Shown here one piece after another: positions 4,474 through 6,154 of a stretch of 6,154 bases of DNA. The notes beneath the pieces were generated by a model that saw only the letters and a program-made list of their open reading frames with translations, ran no database searches and was not told the DNA's origin. Origin of the DNA: Bacillota bacterium (lineage in GTDB: Bacteria; Bacillota; Clostridia; Lachnospirales; Lachnospiraceae); contig WFLY01000271.1 of NCBI GenBank assembly GCA_009177215.1, forward strand, positions 19,119 to 25,272. The letters are read 5' to 3'. The translations under genes and the position numbers were made by a program. How positions within the stretch are numbered: the stretch's first letter is position 1; every line of letters starts with the position of its first letter.

Positions 4474-6154
4474 ATTGTGTATATCAGAAGAAAATCATTG
4501 GCGGCAACAGGTGTTTCGGAGCAGTATTTTTTGATAAATTCGGAAAGCCAGCTGTCTATATATAAATCGTTTAAAGCGGTTTCACAGACAAGATATTGAG
4601 GCGATTTATCAGGATGACTGTCAAAGTAAGCAGTTATTTTATTGTCAAAGGTAGGAGTGCTTATAGTGGAAGGAGTGCAGATTTGCATATCCTTCATCAG
4701 GTATAGCTGTGTAGAACTTCCCGCATAAAAGACTTTGGCGCCTTCCGGAAGGTTTTCTGCGATAAAATTATAGTTTATCCGGTAATGGCGTACTGTTTCC
4801 GTGTCGGCTATAATACCCACAGCGGGTCCTTCCCGAATAAGGCTTATTTTATCGGTTATGGTATAGTGTATACCGCCGGTAGTTCGAAGCATATAGCATC
4901 TGCCGAAAATCAGTACCAGTAGCCACAGTATTACAAGCCCCCGGTATGAAAGAATGCGGGAAAGTAGATCCGGCTTTTTTGCGGTATCCACAAAACATTG
5001 TCTCTGCTGCAATAAAGTTAAGGCGCCTACGGCACAGGGAGCAAGGTAGGGCAGGGATACTATTAGCGGGTGGTTGCTGAATAGCAAAATGCCGAAAAAG
5101 GCTACCGGCGATATTATCATAAATAAGGTAAATATTGGAGTAGAACCTGCTTTTTTAGTGACAAGGATTACGATTGTAAGCAGAGGAACCAGAAAATATT
5201 CCAGCAGGGGATAGCCGGGGTATTGATTCCCAAAAAGCCAGATTCCAAGCTGACCCAGCAATGAACATACAAGCAGCAGCCTGCTCCACAAAAAGGAAAT
5301 GTTCTGACATATCCTGCATTTTCGGAAAATTAAGTAAAGAAGGGATGCAAAAACGGAATAGATTCCAAGTATGAGGATAATTTCAAGCAGTGACTGCATA
5401 TGTTTACCAAATCTTTCGCCGATGGGAGCGGAATGCGAACCGTCACTGGCTATGACAAGCAGCTGTCTCCACAGCGAAGCAAGAGTCATGTGCGACAGCA
5501 ATACCGCAAAAAAGACGGCGGCACATAAGATACAAGGCAGAATAAAATAATTCAGCTCTTTTAATAAGGAAGGTTTTTGAAAGCCATCGGTAAAATCACC
5601 TGTGATTTGATGAGTCTTGTGTGTGTCAGAAGGCTTTGAGGACAAAAAAATGTAATGATAATGTATTATGCAATAAAGGCAGGAAAAAAAAGTAAAAACC
5701 GTAGAAGGATAGGATAAAATTTCCAAGGACAGAAAAAAACCCGCGCCGGTCAGACAGAGAAGCCTTCCCGATTCATAATATTTTAACATACACAATATGC
5801 AAAGCATCAAAAACCAAAGCTGCATATTGGAGAATTCAGGTAAAAGCATCAATTTTGGCAGGGATAAAAAGAAAATACCGCATATAAGAAGGCTGTTGAA
5901 CTGATTCAGATAGCGGAGCAGTGTTCTGTATAAAAAATAGGTTACGCCCATATGACAAAGCAGACCACATATCCGCAGATAGAGTACAATGCCTGTGGTG
6001 GAGCCTGTAATTGCAAGGTAAGGCAGCATAAAGAGCGCTGTCAGAAAGCCGGAGGTCTGATGAGGCTCCCACATATCTGACAGGGGGAAATCGCCCTTTA
6101 GCATTCGGTAAGACATGGATACAGCATATTGTTCATCAATATCATAGCCTACAA
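4458..6154 (-). CDS. Polytopic membrane protein, probable GT-C glycosyltransferase (5' end outside window)
   Basis: The frame is open to the window edge, giving 564 visible residues; the true start lies beyond base 6154. Counting from the first complete codon, the protein begins VGYDIDEQYAVS, followed by YRMLKGDFPL (15-24) and WEPHQTSG (28-35). An acidic D6-E7 pair followed by YA, an RML-x-GDF segment and a downstream aromatic/basic stretch resembles the first external loop of GT-C enzymes such as ArnT and protein mannosyltransferases, where the acidic residue is catalytic. About ten or more hydrophobic segments fill residues of roughly 35-420. The last 140 or so residues (about 422-564) are mostly soluble and would lie outside the membrane; they include the AVGIIADTETVRHY, LPEGAKVFYAGSS and STISTPTFD stretches, and I do not recognise the domain. 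Likely role: transfer of a sugar from a polyprenyl-phosphate donor to a surface glycan or protein. Donor and acceptor are unknown, and a non-enzymatic membrane protein is not excluded. Confidence 0.65.
   Translation of the reverse strand, partial: VGYDIDEQYAVSMSYRMLKGDFPLSDMWEPHQTSGFLTALFMLPYLAITGSTTGIVLYLRICGLLCHMGVTYFLYRTLLRYLNQFNSLLICGIFFLSLPKLMLLPEFSNMQLWFLMLCILCMLKYYESGRLLCLTGAGFFLSLEILSYPSTVFTFFSCLYCIIHYHYIFLSSKPSDTHKTHQITGDFTDGFQKPSLLKELNYFILPCILCAAVFFAVLLSHMTLASLWRQLLVIASDGSHSAPIGERFGKHMQSLLEIILILGIYSVFASLLYLIFRKCRICQNISFLWSRLLLVCSLLGQLGIWLFGNQYPGYPLLEYFLVPLLTIVILVTKKAGSTPIFTLFMIISPVAFFGILLFSNHPLIVSLPYLAPCAVGALTLLQQRQCFVDTAKKPDLLSRILSYRGLVILWLLVLIFGRCYMLRTTGGIHYTITDKISLIREGPAVGIIADTETVRHYRINYNFIAENLPEGAKVFYAGSSTQLYLMKDMQICTPSTISTPTFDNKITAYFDSHPDKSPQYLVCETALNDLYIDSWLSEFIKKYCSETPVAANDFLLIYTISYNP

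Noticed and set aside
4396..4599. Plus-strand 67-codon reading frame beginning at the end of nifU
   Set aside because: It runs through the terminator and the opposite strand of the membrane protein gene, and has no family resemblance.
4458..6116. Taking the ATG at 6116 as the true start of the membrane protein
   Set aside because: The frame stays open for 12 more codons to the window edge and those residues carry the DE motif expected in the first external loop, so 6116 is internal. No ribosome binding site precedes it.

Overview
The window looks like a piece of chromosome from a spore-forming, low-to-moderate GC Firmicute, most likely of the Clostridia (Lachnospiraceae-like). The inference rests on gene content: the N-terminus of the forespore sigma factor SigG, a YlmC/YmxH-family sporulation protein, the repressor NrdR, a SpoVB-type flippase, and a two-gene NifS/NifU iron-sulfur unit. 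Strong AGGAGG-type ribosome binding sites fit this. The exact genus cannot be read from the sequence.

Layout from left to right. Bases 1-86 (minus) hold the start of sigG, whose upstream region carries a textbook sigma-G promoter. Head to head with it, 238-471 (plus) encodes a small cysteine-rich YlmC/YmxH protein. A perfect consensus sigma-A promoter (TTGACA, 17 nt, TATAAT) overlaps the end of that gene and drives nrdR (609-1058, plus) through a leader of about 120 nt with two GAA-loop hairpins. An intrinsic terminator (1060-1084) separates nrdR from the convergent spoVB-like gene (1088-2452, minus). The 200-nt region 2453-2652 carries overlapping divergent promoter candidates and a hairpin touching the nifS ribosome binding site. 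nifS (2653-3837) and nifU (3962-4399) run on the plus strand and are separated by 124 nt containing a 9-bp inverted repeat. A strong terminator (4404-4443) follows. The rest (4458-6154, minus) is the 3' part of a large membrane protein, probably a GT-C type glycosyltransferase, whose start lies beyond the window.

Functionally there are three themes. The first is sporulation (SigG, YlmC/YmxH, SpoVB). The second is deoxyribonucleotide control (NrdR, which represses ribonucleotide reductase genes not in this window). The third is iron-sulfur cluster biogenesis (NifS supplies sulfur from cysteine to the NifU scaffold). The membrane glycosyltransferase-like protein is the least understood gene. 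No mobile element, CRISPR array, tRNA, rRNA or clear novel system was seen. The most interesting signals are regulatory: the perfect nrdR promoter with its structured leader, the sigma-G promoter, and the hairpins in the nifS and nifU leaders.
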